Shown piece by piece: positions 17,205 through 26,080 of a DNA stretch of 64,000 bases (positions are counted from its first letter, which is position 1; each line of letters begins with the position of its first letter). Both the position numbers and the translations under genes were made by a program. The notes beneath the pieces are model-generated. The model was not told the DNA's origin. It searched no databases and saw only the letters and a program-made list of their open reading frames with translations. Origin of the DNA: an uncultured Alistipes sp. GTDB taxonomy: Bacteria > Bacteroidota > Bacteroidia > Bacteroidales > UBA932. The DNA is taken from contig CABMPD010000004.1 in NCBI GenBank assembly GCA_902388455.1, positions 97,291 to 161,290 of the forward strand. Reading direction: 5' to 3'.

Positions 17205-19619
17205 ATGAATATGAACATGCCATACCGCTTAACCGCCATCCTCCTACTGACCGCCGTATCCGCGCTCTGCGCCTCGGCCTCCTCCCGCGACCTCAAGGGA
17301 AAAGTGACCGACCCGTCCGGAGCTCCCGTTGAGTCGGCGCTCATCGTCCTGATGTCCGGGGCAGACAGCACCGTCATGGATTTTACATACGCCGACACCT
17401 CCGGATTCTTCTCGCTTGACGGTATTTCCGACGGGGCATTTGTGGAAGTATCCTTCATAGGATTTGAAAAGGTCCTGAGACCGGTGACTGAGGATTTCCT
17501 GACCATAGTCCTGGAGCCGTCCGTGGAGCGGCTGGACGAGGTGACAGTTACCGCCAGCAGGGGGCTTGTGGACAGGCGTCCGGGCAGGCTGGTCTACTCG
17601 CCTCCGGCAGAGGTGGCCGCTGCGGTAAACGCATACACCATATTGGGATACGCGCCGCTTGTGACCGTCAACCGTGAAAACGTCTCGGTGGTAGGCGGGA
17701 AGAGCGCTGAGATATGGATAGACGGCCGTAAGCCTGTGATGGGGCAGGAGGCGGCAATGGACATCCTGCGCAACACCTCCGCTGACAAAATCGAGAAAAT
17801 CGAAGTCGTCACATCTCCCGGAGCATCCTACAGGGCCGCCGTCGGCAAGGCCGTAATCAACATCGTGTACAAGAAGGAACCGGGCCGGGGATTTGACGGA
17901 AGTGCCAGTGTAGAAGGCATGTACCAATTCAATAAAGTCTCACCCCGGGTGTCCCTGAACCTAGGCTATGCCGGGGAGAAACTGATCGTCTCGGGCAACA
18001 TCGGGTTCCGCAACACCAGCTCCCTTCTGGAGCAGGACGACGCCTATCACTACCGCGACACCGATGAGGACATCAGCTACATATCCAGCACCCGCCGCAA
18101 CAACTGGCTGCTCAACGGCAATCTGAACCTGAGCTATGATTTCAATTCCAAGAACCGGCTGGGAGCATCGCTCGCCCTCGGAGGAGCCTGGCAGGACAGC
18201 GACGGCAGCACCTATACCGACTATGCAAGGCACGGCGCTTTGGAGAGACGTACACTGGTCTCGTCTGTCTCCGACAATCCCGAGGTAAAGCCCTCGGTCG
18301 GAGCCGCACTGTACTACAACCTCAAGACTGACGACATGGGCAGCAACCTGGACATCAGCGTCAACTACTCCTCCTACAGCAGCAGTCTCCTCAACGGTAC
18401 GGACATCTCCGGGACATCCTCCTCCGGGGCGGACTCTCTCTTCCAGAGCTACAGGCAGCATACCGTCCATGACTTCCGGACTGTGGAGGCAAAAGCCGTC
18501 TACGAGCATGACTTCGAGGACGGCAGCATCCTGAAAGCCGGTCTGGAGAACTCCACGGCCTTCCTCTCCAACGACTTCCTCAGGACAGACCTGGACCTGC
18601 TGACAGGTGACTATATCCGCAACGACCGTTACTCCAACCTTTTCCGTTACGATGAGAACATAAGCAGTGCGTACATATCCTACGACCGGCAGTGGAACGA
18701 CGTCATCTGGTCCGTCGTAGGAGTAAGAGGCGAATACACCGGCATCAAGGGCGACCTCAGGACCACCGGGGAGACCTTCCGCCAGAGCTACCTCAACGTC
18801 TTCCCCTCCGCAAGCCTCATGTTCGACCTCGCGGAAGGCATGCACAGCATCTCCGTGGACTACGCCATGGGCATCGAAAGACCGTTCTACTCCGACCTCA
18901 ACCCCTTCGAGACATGGACGACCGAGAACACGTTCACCTCCGGCAACATCCGCTTAGGACCCTCCCTGTCCCACGAGGTGACCCTGACTTACGCCCTGAT
19001 GTTCGATTACATGGTGGGAGTCAGCTATTACCGGCTCTCGGACGCCATGTTCGACTATGACGAGTATGTCGGAGGGAACATTATGAAGACTTCCGTAGGC
19101 AACTTCGGCACAAACGACATCGTCATGTTCTTTCTGAACCTGAACCAGAGCATGTTCAACGGAATATGGCAGATTACGGTCGATGCCGGGGCCGACTACG
19201 AGAGTGTCCGGGCCAATATCGCCGGTGACGATATGTCCTACACAGTCTGGAGCTGGTCTGCAGGAATAAAGAACCTCATCAACCTGTCAAGAAATCACGG
19301 CATCAACATGTCCCTGAACTACAGCTACGCCTCCCCCACGAGATCCCTGACATGGGAAATCCCGGACAGGCACCAGCTGGGTCTGTCCTTCTCCAAGCAG
19401 TTCGGTTTTGGAGGGACGATAAGCATAGACGCCATAGACATACTCGGAAGCTTCGGCCCCAGGTTCTTCTCCACGGACAGCTACTCGTACAGGCGCAACC
19501 TCCGTACCTATCCCGGAATCTTCATACTCACTTACAGGCAGACCTTCGGGGACAAATTTGTCAGGAAGGCGTCGAACCGCTCCGCCGGAGGACTTCAGGG
19601 CAGGATAAAAGGCGAATGA
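17205..19619 (+). CDS. Outer-membrane beta-barrel protein with carboxypeptidase-like N-domain
   Basis: The 804-residue protein starts with a signal peptide (MPYRLTAILLLTAVSALCASA, preceded by MNMN). Next come a carboxypeptidase-regulatory-like beta sandwich (RDLKGKVTDPSGAPVESALI) and a plug-like domain (DEVTVTASRGLVDRRPGRLVY; IEKIEVVTSPGASYRA). A long outer-membrane beta-barrel of the TonB-receptor-like OMP_b-brl_3 type follows. It is not SusC: no SusD partner is present and the size is smaller. Ligand unknown. A TPR/HTH sensor gene follows and could regulate it. Confidence 0.87.
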   Translation: MNMNMPYRLTAILLLTAVSALCASASSRDLKGKVTDPSGAPVESALIVLMSGADSTVMDFTYADTSGFFSLDGISDGAFVEVSFIGFEKVLRPVTEDFLTIVLEPSVERLDEVTVTASRGLVDRRPGRLVYSPPAEVAAAVNAYTILGYAPLVTVNRENVSVVGGKSAEIWIDGRKPVMGQEAAMDILRNTSADKIEKIEVVTSPGASYRAAVGKAVINIVYKKEPGRGFDGSASVEGMYQFNKVSPRVSLNLGYAGEKLIVSGNIGFRNTSSLLEQDDAYHYRDTDEDISYISSTRRNNWLLNGNLNLSYDFNSKNRLGASLALGGAWQDSDGSTYTDYARHGALERRTLVSSVSDNPEVKPSVGAALYYNLKTDDMGSNLDISVNYSSYSSSLLNGTDISGTSSSGADSLFQSYRQHTVHDFRTVEAKAVYEHDFEDGSILKAGLENSTAFLSNDFLRTDLDLLTGDYIRNDRYSNLFRYDENISSAYISYDRQWNDVIWSVVGVRGEYTGIKGDLRTTGETFRQSYLNVFPSASLMFDLAEGMHSISVDYAMGIERPFYSDLNPFETWTTENTFTSGNIRLGPSLSHEVTLTYALMFDYMVGVSYYRLSDAMFDYDEYVGGNIMKTSVGNFGTNDIVMFFLNLNQSMFNGIWQITVDAGADYESVRANIAGDDMSYTVWSWSAGIKNLINLSRNHGINMSLNYSYASPTRSLTWEIPDRHQLGLSFSKQFGFGGTISIDAIDILGSFGPRFFSTDSYSYRRNLRTYPGIFILTYRQTFGDKFVRKASNRSAGGLQGRIKGE

Positions 19620-19635
19620 TGACGGGATTTCATGC

Positions 19636-19643
19636 TATCTTTG
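19636..19643 (+). promoter_or_regulatory. -7 box directly at the start of the TPR gene
   Basis: TATCTTTG matches the Bacteroidota -7 box perfectly and ends only four bases before the ATG at 19648. If used, the mRNA would be leaderless or nearly so. The start is well supported by a lipoprotein signal peptide, so a later start is unlikely. Confidence 0.5.
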
Positions 19644-19647
19644 CAGC

Positions 19648-21399
19648 ATGAAAACTCTATACCTGATAGTACTGCTCTGCTCACTGTGCTCGTGCACAGG
19701 CAGGCACCTGAGCCGGTATCCTGAGCTTGCCGCCGCGGACTCCCTGATGATGACGGATCCGCAGGGTGCCCTCGGCATTCTGAGCGGTATCGACAGTGCG
19801 GAGATCGGGAGAATGGACAGAGAGGAGCGTGCATTCCATACCCTGCTCATGACGGAGGCGGAGTATAAGAATTACCTGCCTGTAGCAGAGGACACAGCGG
19901 TGTCGGAAGCAGTAAGTTATTACCGCCGCCGCGGACCGGAAGAACTGCTGGCCCGTGCGCTGGTCATGCAGGGGGCTGTGCTCTCGGAGCGAGGCGACGC
20001 GGAGGGTGCGATGCTCGCCTATAAGGAGGCGGAGCCCTTGGTCGAGCGCATGGGCGACATGGAGCAGTTAGGCTTGCTCCACACCCGTATAGCCTCGCTC
20101 TACAGAAGTAGTTTTGTGAACGAACCGGAGGCTATTCTCAGGTATAGGAAAGCTCTCGAGTGCTTTGAGAAAGCAGAACAGCCCGAACGTATTATGTCTG
20201 CCCATCTTTCTCTGTCCAGAATATTGATGATTGACTCAGTAGACAAAGCCATTCCTCATTTGGAGAAGGCATTGTCAATGGCAGAGCAGTATGATAATCG
20301 ACTCTGTGGCCTCTCTGCATTTGACCTTCTCTGTTATGTCTATGAACCTGATGACGATGCAAGGAAAATCTTAGACTTGATCAAGAGAGCCTTCTCACGG
20401 TATGGGGAGACACCTCAAAATATTGCCGAAGAGAGCCTATATAATGATTTTCAATATCTTACCACAAAATGCTATGTTGGTTTAAAGATAGCAGACTCTG
20501 CCCGGTTCTATTGTGAATCTATTAAGGCCTACAGTCAGACGGACAGTCTTCTAATCTACTCGCTTTTTAAAGATATTGCAGAGTTGGAAAATAACAATGA
20601 TGACATATTGATAAACCAAAGTCACGCACATAGAATCGAGCTGGCACTACTTGGGGAAGGCTACGAATCTCAGCTCCGGGACTCGGAACTGCGGTATGAC
20701 CACTCCCGGCTCGAGGCGGAGCTGTACAGACGGGACAGGAGTATCCTGCTGCTTACCGTCATTTTCCTTCTGTCAGGCGCGGCGGTGGCAGCTGTGATCT
20801 TCCTCCTCAGGACAATGCTCCGGCGGCAGAGGGCCGAGGCCCGCAGGTTCAAGGCCCTGGCGGATATCCGCGGGAAGGAGCTGGACCGTCAGACAGCGGA
20901 GAGCAACAGCCTTCGTGAGGAGAAAATCCATGAGGAGGAGGCAAGAAAATCCATGGAGCAGATGTTCCGCCGCTATGCTGCTGCCAACAGCGGCCTGATG
21001 CGGTTCTACAACCTTACCTACAGTACCATGCGTAAGATCATCGACATCTACGACATCCATCAGAGCAATCCCGCTCACCTTCTTGACAAATCCGTGGACG
21101 TCGCCCGCGACTTCATCCGCGGCATCAACACCTACGGTGACGCGAGCACCCTGATAGACACCGTGTACCCGGGGTTCCTCAGCGGACTGTTCTCGGAATA
21201 TCCCGGCCTGTCGAAGGACGAGCGGTACCTTATAATCCTCACCTGCCTCGGATATCCCGCCAGCACATTGTGCACCATCCTCGACATCAGCGAGACCAAC
21301 CTCAGCACGCGCAAGACCAGGCTCGCCCGTAAAATGGGCCTTGACGGCAGCCTCGCAAAGTACCTCAGCAGCCGCTTGGCCGCCTGGGGAAAGCGGTAA
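19648..21399 (+). CDS. TPR lipoprotein/membrane regulator with C-terminal HTH
   Basis: The 583-residue protein has a lipoprotein-like signal (LLCSLCSCTG), a TPR-rich periplasmic part (about 60-330), a transmembrane helix (about 360-385: ILLLTVIFLLSGAAVAAVIF), a cytoplasmic coiled coil (about 390-440) and a C-terminal helix-turn-helix-like end (LGYPASTLCTILDISETNLS, then a basic stretch). This architecture is common in Bacteroidota as a one-protein signal transducer. Bases from about 20100 to 20650 are clearly richer in A+T than both ends of the gene, suggesting gene conversion within the TPR part. DNA binding is inferred from the C-terminal pattern only. Confidence 0.75.
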   Translation: MKTLYLIVLLCSLCSCTGRHLSRYPELAAADSLMMTDPQGALGILSGIDSAEIGRMDREERAFHTLLMTEAEYKNYLPVAEDTAVSEAVSYYRRRGPEELLARALVMQGAVLSERGDAEGAMLAYKEAEPLVERMGDMEQLGLLHTRIASLYRSSFVNEPEAILRYRKALECFEKAEQPERIMSAHLSLSRILMIDSVDKAIPHLEKALSMAEQYDNRLCGLSAFDLLCYVYEPDDDARKILDLIKRAFSRYGETPQNIAEESLYNDFQYLTTKCYVGLKIADSARFYCESIKAYSQTDSLLIYSLFKDIAELENNNDDILINQSHAHRIELALLGEGYESQLRDSELRYDHSRLEAELYRRDRSILLLTVIFLLSGAAVAAVIFLLRTMLRRQRAEARRFKALADIRGKELDRQTAESNSLREEKIHEEEARKSMEQMFRRYAAANSGLMRFYNLTYSTMRKIIDIYDIHQSNPAHLLDKSVDVARDFIRGINTYGDASTLIDTVYPGFLSGLFSEYPGLSKDERYLIILTCLGYPASTLCTILDISETNLSTRKTRLARKMGLDGSLAKYLSSRLAAWGKR

Positions 21400-21520
21400 T
21401 TGCGTCCGCACCTACGGTGATGTGACCTTTAAAATGTGGAAGCATGTAGGGTGTATGTGCTTGTATAAAAGCAGTTTGATGCTTGAAAGCCGCGCTGTGG
21501 CCCGTGATTTTATTTTTATC

Positions 21521-21548
21521 TTGCCGGAACTTTTCCATATTATATTTG
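21521..21548 (+). promoter_or_regulatory. Promoter of the small outer-membrane protein
   Basis: A perfect -7 box TATATTTG (21541-21548) is preceded by TTG (21521-21523) at 17 bases. It lies 30 bases before the ATG at 21579 and downstream of the in-frame codon at 21483, so it decides the start. Confidence 0.6.
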
Positions 21549-21578
21549 CGGCCTGAACCATATAACCGAATCAGAATC

Positions 21579-22361
21579 ATGAGCAAGCTTTCATTACTGT
21601 ACGCGGCCATCACAATATGCATGTTTGCCGCAGTGTGTAATCCCGCCGTCCTTACAGCGCAGAACACTGTCAGACTCTACGGCGGCATCGGTTACTGGGG
21701 ACTCTATTCCGAGTACTCCGGTCCGGCAGCCGGCGGCGGAGTGAACTTCGGGCAGAGATACCGAGCCACAGCTGTCTACGGATTCAGCTATCAGAGAGAC
21801 TTAGTGCGCAGATTGTCCCTGGAGCTGGACGTACAGAACTCCTACCGCAACACGTTTCCGGACATCGCGGATGCTCCGGCCGTCACCACGACGGACAGCC
21901 CTGGAGGCTATGAGGGTCTTGCCGATATGCCGTCTGTGCGCGACTATATCGACCGGTGGATAGCGGCGGGGAATGACCCCAACAATCTCACGTGGCTGCG
22001 TCACAACTCCCTGGCCGTCTCGGTCCGTCCAGTCTTCCATATGATCGACACCGAGCATCACCGCTTCTCCGCCTATGCCGGCATCGGATGGTACTTTGCC
22101 GACGGCCTCTGCTTTGAGACGGCGGCCCTGTTCCCGGAGATCGAGCCCGAAAACTACACCGCCTCCACCTGGCAGTACCATGTCTCCGGCCTGACAGGCA
22201 ACGCGGGCCTGCGCTATGAGTACACCTTCCTCGAGCACTACATGGTCGGCCTGGACGCAGGAGTGACATTCAACGACAGCGGCGCCCCCTGGCAGGATGA
22301 CCGCACCATGCTCACTGCCACGGATGCCCGTGCGCTGGTGTACGTGGGTTTCAGATTCTAA
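21579..22361 (+). CDS. Small outer-membrane beta-barrel protein
   Basis: The 260-residue protein has a signal peptide (MSKLSLLYAAITICMFAA to about TAQ) followed by alternating aromatic beta strands (VRLYGGIGYWGLYSEY, AYAGIGWYFADG, GLRYEYTFLEHYMVGLDAG) and a terminal strand ending in Phe (ALVYVGFRF), which is typical of a BAM substrate. No specific family is recognised. It lies after the TPR regulator and may belong to the same regulatory unit as the large barrel protein. Confidence 0.75.
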   Translation: MSKLSLLYAAITICMFAAVCNPAVLTAQNTVRLYGGIGYWGLYSEYSGPAAGGGVNFGQRYRATAVYGFSYQRDLVRRLSLELDVQNSYRNTFPDIADAPAVTTTDSPGGYEGLADMPSVRDYIDRWIAAGNDPNNLTWLRHNSLAVSVRPVFHMIDTEHHRFSAYAGIGWYFADGLCFETAALFPEIEPENYTASTWQYHVSGLTGNAGLRYEYTFLEHYMVGLDAGVTFNDSGAPWQDDRTMLTATDARALVYVGFRF

Positions 22362-22692
22362 ATTTACCTCGAATGGAGAAAAGCATCCTCGCAGCGGCAA
22401 CGGTAAGTGCTGCAGCACCTGCTTTTTGTAAAAGGCCGATAAATAAGAACTTACAAAAGTAACGAGAGCTTTTCGTACACCCCGAAGTGTCCGAAAAGAA
22501 CACGTTGAAAATAGAACGTATTGATAGTGAGGTTATTGTAATTTTATGCCGTGTATCTGCTTACCGTTGTCTGAAATCGATAAAGAGCGGCTTGCGGCAT
22601 GTTCGGAGCGAAGCGACCAAGCCTCCCCTCAGGGGAGGTTTGGAGGGGGTAGAAAAGAGAAAATGCGCAGCATTTTCATCCCTCCGCCCCCG
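22362..22692. other. Noncoding region with hairpin-rich, repeat-like sequence
   Basis: No gene is supported. The region contains a 12-base palindrome GTGCTGCAGCAC followed by a short T run (near 22408, possibly the end of the barrel-protein transcript). It also holds a perfect hairpin CCTCCCCT/AGGGGAGG near 22622 and the arms AAAATGC/GCATTTT near 22662. Runs of G and C frame the last element. It looks like an intergenic repeat unit. I cannot test for copies elsewhere. Confidence 0.4.
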
Positions 22693-22733
22693 CACTAAAA
22701 AAGCCCGCAGCAACGCTGCAGGCTTTTTTAGTG
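22693..22733 (-). terminator. Terminator after tRNA-Ser
   Basis: Two 13-base arms, CACTAAAAAAGCC and GGCTTTTTTAGTG, with an inner GCAGC/GCTGC stem form a long near-perfect hairpin with T runs in both directions. It begins at the base next to the tRNA 3' end. It can end the tRNA transcript on the minus strand and any read-through from the plus strand. Confidence 0.85.
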
Positions 22734-22818
22734 CGGAGGCGGAGGGATTCGAACCCCCGGAACGTTGCCGTTCAACAGTTTTCAAGACTGCCGCCATCGA
22801 CCACTCGGCCACACCTCC
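22734..22818 (-). tRNA. tRNA-Ser (anticodon UGA)
   Basis: The minus strand folds as a class II tRNA. The acceptor stem is GGAGGTG/CGCCTCC with a G discriminator; the anticodon stem is GCAGT/ACTGT around loop CTTGAAA (anticodon TGA). A long variable arm and the T loop GGTTCGAATCC follow. No CCA is encoded. No integrase or attachment-site duplication is seen beside it. Confidence 0.97.
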
Positions 22819-22898
22819 ATGTCCCTTCATTTCTGAATCGGGCGGCAAAGATATGTAAATTTTCCTAATCAGCAAAATTATCTGTAGGGCAATTTTGC

Positions 22899-24590
22899 CT
22901 ACCGCGGCACGTCCTCGTATATGATCCTGTCCTGCTCGGCGATTCTCTTCGGTACGGCTCCGATGACCTGATTCAGTTCATCTATGGAAAGAGCATTGAG
23001 CGGTTTGCCGAATTTTTTCTGCGAGTAATTGTCCCTGGCGGTGTCGTAGGCCTTGTCCATTGCGTTTCGGATCTGGACGTAGACCTCCGGGGACGAGTCT
23101 CTGTTGAATCCGATGCTGAATATTCCCAGGAACTGATCCGCATCTGTATCTGTGCGGATACCCTGTTCCATGATTATCCCGACGGCTTTTTCCGGAATTT
23201 CTTCCAGTGTCACCTGATATCCGTCCATCATGATCCTGTCGTTGCTGTTCACGCGGATCTGGTGGAAATATTTCCGATTGGCAGAGGTTACGGGAATGAC
23301 TGTCGAAATCTCCTCATTGTCGCTGATGGCCGGAGGCAGTATGTGTACTGATTCTGCGGACAGTACCGCACCGCCGCCAAGGTCTGCCGTGTAGCGGACT
23401 CTTAGGAGGCCGGCCTTCCGGAGGCTGTTTTTTACGTCGGTCACGGCCCCCATGTCGGTGCCGCCGGAGATTTCAATCTCAGCAATGGTGGGCTTGCCGG
23501 CAGCGATTCTGTCTGCAATGGCTTTGTCTATGTCCTCAGATCTGTATTGCTGACCGTCGATTGTCAGCATATCTTTCGATACAGTGATGGTCAGTACGCT
23601 GTCCTGCGCGGCGGAGACTGCGTCCGGAGAAGTGCTGTGAGTGCCGGTTGCCGTAGCGGAGACGGCACTCTTCTGTGTCTGATCCTTGGTCCCGCAGCCG
23701 AACGCGAGGAAAGTGGCGGTGAGCAGCGGGAGGGCGGCGGCCAGCCTCAGTGAGGCGTAGCGGCCGAGTCGTGTCTTTGTCATCATAATAAACCGTTTTT
23801 TAGTGAGTGAGTGATTCAACCCGCTGGATATATCCGGATTATAACCAAAGAGTTGCTTGAAGATGGCTGTTCTATATAGAGTCAGGTCATTTCCTTCGTT
23901 GAGAACGTCGCGGTCGGCCTCCCATTCCTGCACCTCCTTCAGGTCCTTCTCGGCTATCCACAGGAAGGGGTTGAACCACAGGAGGCTGCGCAGGAAGGAA
24001 AGGACGAGCCTCTCGTAGGAATGCCGGTGCCGGACGTGGCTGGCTTCGTGGGAGAGAATCATCCGGCGCTCGGAGGGGCTGTAGTTGAAGCCCATGTAGA
24101 CCGTCCGCAGGAAGGAGAACGGAGTCTGTATCTTCCCGCTTTCGGCTAAGGTCCAGTCCTCCATGCGGGTCAGGCGGGCTCCCCGGCGCAGGCGGCGTAT
24201 CCGTATGATATTCAGGATTATCAGGACAATAGAGGCTGCGGCAGTCCCTCCGTAGACGGCAGCGGCCGTTTTCAGGACAATGGCCTTTGCGGAGGTTTTC
24301 CGGGAGGTGGCGGCGGCATCCTCTGCCGTGACCGCGCCGTAGCCTCCGTCCTCCGGGAGCAGGCTCCCCCGGAATTCGTGGAGTACGGCCGTCCCCTCTG
24401 CTGCGGGCTCCGGGGCGGGGGAGTACAGCGGCACGTCGAGGGCGGGGATGAGGGCTGCGAGCAGCATTGTCCCGACGATGTATGCCCGGCACAGCCTGTA
24501 GCCGACCTTTCCTGCCAGCAGCCACCGGTAAAGGACAAGGAACAGGCCGCTGCAGATCAATACCTCTATTATGTATTCGACAGTCTTCAT
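22899..24590 (-). CDS. M56 family (BlaR1-like) membrane metallopeptidase
   Basis: The 563-residue protein has transmembrane helices near 1-25, 35-55, 105-125 and 285-305, and a zinc metallopeptidase motif ILSHEASHVRHRH with EWEADRDVL downstream. The C-terminal part after the last helix has an ExbD-like stretch (GTDMGAVTDVKNSLRKAGL). Such proteins cleave the partner BlaI repressor in response to an envelope signal. I chose the ATG at 24590, five bases after blaI; the longer frame to 25007 is only antisense-frame sequence over blaI. No beta-lactamase or penicillin-binding domain is fused, so the signal is unknown. Confidence 0.9.
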   Translation of the reverse strand: MKTVEYIIEVLICSGLFLVLYRWLLAGKVGYRLCRAYIVGTMLLAALIPALDVPLYSPAPEPAAEGTAVLHEFRGSLLPEDGGYGAVTAEDAAATSRKTSAKAIVLKTAAAVYGGTAAASIVLIILNIIRIRRLRRGARLTRMEDWTLAESGKIQTPFSFLRTVYMGFNYSPSERRMILSHEASHVRHRHSYERLVLSFLRSLLWFNPFLWIAEKDLKEVQEWEADRDVLNEGNDLTLYRTAIFKQLFGYNPDISSGLNHSLTKKRFIMMTKTRLGRYASLRLAAALPLLTATFLAFGCGTKDQTQKSAVSATATGTHSTSPDAVSAAQDSVLTITVSKDMLTIDGQQYRSEDIDKAIADRIAAGKPTIAEIEISGGTDMGAVTDVKNSLRKAGLLRVRYTADLGGGAVLSAESVHILPPAISDNEEISTVIPVTSANRKYFHQIRVNSNDRIMMDGYQVTLEEIPEKAVGIIMEQGIRTDTDADQFLGIFSIGFNRDSSPEVYVQIRNAMDKAYDTARDNYSQKKFGKPLNALSIDELNQVIGAVPKRIAEQDRIIYEDVPR

Positions 24591-24595
24591 GTCTT

Positions 24596-24979
24596 TTATT
24601 TGCCTGAGTTGAGGATCCTTAGGATCTCGTCGGTCTCCTCCACCGAGATGGACTTCTGCGAGGAGAAGAAGTTGACCATCCGGCTGACGGATCCGTCGAA
24701 GAAGTTGTCCAGCACCGTGCGCATGTAGGTGCCGGTGTACTCTTCCTTCGCCACGAGCGGGAAGTACTCGTAGGTCCGTCCGTAGGCCTTGTGCGAGACG
24801 AAGCCCTTGCTTTCCAGTATCCGCACGATGGTAGATACAGTGTTGTAGGCCGGCCGCGGCTCCGGCATCTCCTCCAGGATGTCGTGTACCAGCACCTTTC
24901 CCTTCTTCCAGATTACCTGCATTATCTCGAGCTCGGCGCGTGTGAGCTCCTGCCGTTCTTCCTTGACTATTTTTGCCAT
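24596..24979 (-). CDS. BlaI/MecI/CopY-family transcriptional repressor
   Basis: The 127-residue winged-helix repressor has the family pattern LTRAELEIMQVIWKKGK, RPAYNTVSTIVRILESKGFV and a C-terminal dimerisation part. The ATG at 24979 gives the usual N-terminus; an upstream codon at 25009 lies within the promoter. It is the first gene of a two-gene operon with the M56 peptidase. Probable operator half-sites overlap its promoter, so it should repress itself. Confidence 0.92.
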   Translation of the reverse strand: MAKIVKEERQELTRAELEIMQVIWKKGKVLVHDILEEMPEPRPAYNTVSTIVRILESKGFVSHKAYGRTYEYFPLVAKEEYTGTYMRTVLDNFFDGSVSRMVNFFSSQKSISVEETDEILRILNSGK

Positions 24980-25006
24980 GATGTGTGTAGTTTCTATTTC
25001 CGACCA

Positions 25007-25051
25007 CAAAGCTATAACTAAATTTTTAAATATGCAACTAAATCTTTAGTT
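25007..25051 (-). promoter_or_regulatory. blaI promoter with AACTAAA/TTTAGTT operator sites
   Basis: On the minus strand TAGCTTTG (25007-25014) is a perfect -7 box with TTG 20 bases upstream. On the plus strand AACTAAA occurs at 25016-25022 and 25036-25042, and the latter forms a dyad with TTTAGTT at 25045-25051. The two AACTAAA copies are 20 bases apart, about two helical turns. They cover the -7 to -33 region, as expected for a repressor site. Confidence 0.7.
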
Positions 25052-25188
25052 AATTTCACCACCCTTCCGCCACGGCAGTAAAATCCGCGATTCGGTGCCG
25101 TTGTGGGAGTGCTTTCAGGGTGTGAGTGGAAGTGGGAGAAGAAATGGGTCCAGCCGATAGTCCCGGACGGGGTCAGTCCCGTTCTAAC

Positions 25189-25980
25189 CTAGTCCCAGCC
25201 GAAATTGAACGAGAGGCCGAGGACATGAATGTACTGCTGCTCCTTGTTGAGGTAGATGTCGTAGATACCTGAGGAGCCGGTGGTGTAGCTGACATCGCGG
25301 GAGTTGCGGATGTCGAAGTAGTAGTAGAGCTCCATGTTGCAGAAGTCGGAGAAGTCCCACTTCACGCCCAGGCAGAACCGCATGCGGTCTACGAAGGGAC
25401 CTCCGCCGTAGTCCACTGTGTTGAGGGTGTTGGAGAGCTCGAAGAATGCGTAGGGGGTGAGTTCCGTCTTGGGGATGTCGTAGTCGACCTTGAGTTTGGA
25501 GCGGATGAGCCATTCGTCCAGCGGGTCGTGTATGCCGTCAGCCCAGGGGCGGAGGTTGACCAGCGGACGTTCGGTCAGGGAGAGTTTCCAGTCGTCGAGC
25601 TCGACTTCGGCCTTCAGGTCCAGGAAGACCCTGTGCCGGTACTGCCACTCCCGCTCGTATTCCACGTCTCCGATGTTGAGCACCGACTGGAAGATATAGC
25701 CGGCGTCCAGGGAAAAATAGTCGCAGGTCTCCCAGGAGAATGACCCCTGCAGGTAGTTGCGGTCTATCCTGGTCATATTGTCGCGGAAACGCAGCTCGTT
25801 GTTGAGCGTGAAGGTAAAATCGTCCGCCAGCGGGAACTCAAATCCGACGTCCACCCTCGGTTGGAAGTCGGAGGGTATGGTGCTCTCGAACACGTCGTAT
25901 CTCGGGGAATCCTGGGCTCCGGCGCACAGGACCGCACTTGCAAGGGCCGCGGAGGCTGATATAAGTCGAAGTCTGCTCAT
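25189..25980 (-). CDS. DUF2490 outer-membrane-like protein
   Basis: The 263-residue protein has a signal peptide (MSRLRLISASAALASAVLCAGAQ) and about a dozen amphipathic beta strands with conserved DUF2490 features (LNNELRFRDNMTRIDRNYLQ, YRHRVFLDLKAEVELDDWKL, ending FNFGWD). The family is a predicted outer-membrane barrel of unknown function. It is divided from blaI by 180 bases that hold the blaI promoter. Confidence 0.85.
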   Translation of the reverse strand: MSRLRLISASAALASAVLCAGAQDSPRYDVFESTIPSDFQPRVDVGFEFPLADDFTFTLNNELRFRDNMTRIDRNYLQGSFSWETCDYFSLDAGYIFQSVLNIGDVEYEREWQYRHRVFLDLKAEVELDDWKLSLTERPLVNLRPWADGIHDPLDEWLIRSKLKVDYDIPKTELTPYAFFELSNTLNTVDYGGGPFVDRMRFCLGVKWDFSDFCNMELYYYFDIRNSRDVSYTTGSSGIYDIYLNKEQQYIHVLGLSFNFGWD

Positions 25981-26080
25981 ATATACAAAGGTGTAAATTT
26001 CAGCAGCGCAAATATGAGCAATAATTCTGAAAAGAATCTGAAATGGCTGTTAAATAAATGTTACAAAATCAAAAATAAAA

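Noticed and set aside
22734..22818. tRNA-Ser as integration site of a mobile element
   Set aside because: No integrase gene and no second copy of the tRNA 3' end is seen in the window.
22487..22875. Reading frames crossing the tRNA-Ser gene
   Set aside because: They run through the tRNA and its terminator and have no protein-like pattern.
24591..25007. N-terminal extension of the M56 protein reaching to 25007
   Set aside because: The extension is the out-of-frame translation of blaI. A normal M56 start exists at 24590.
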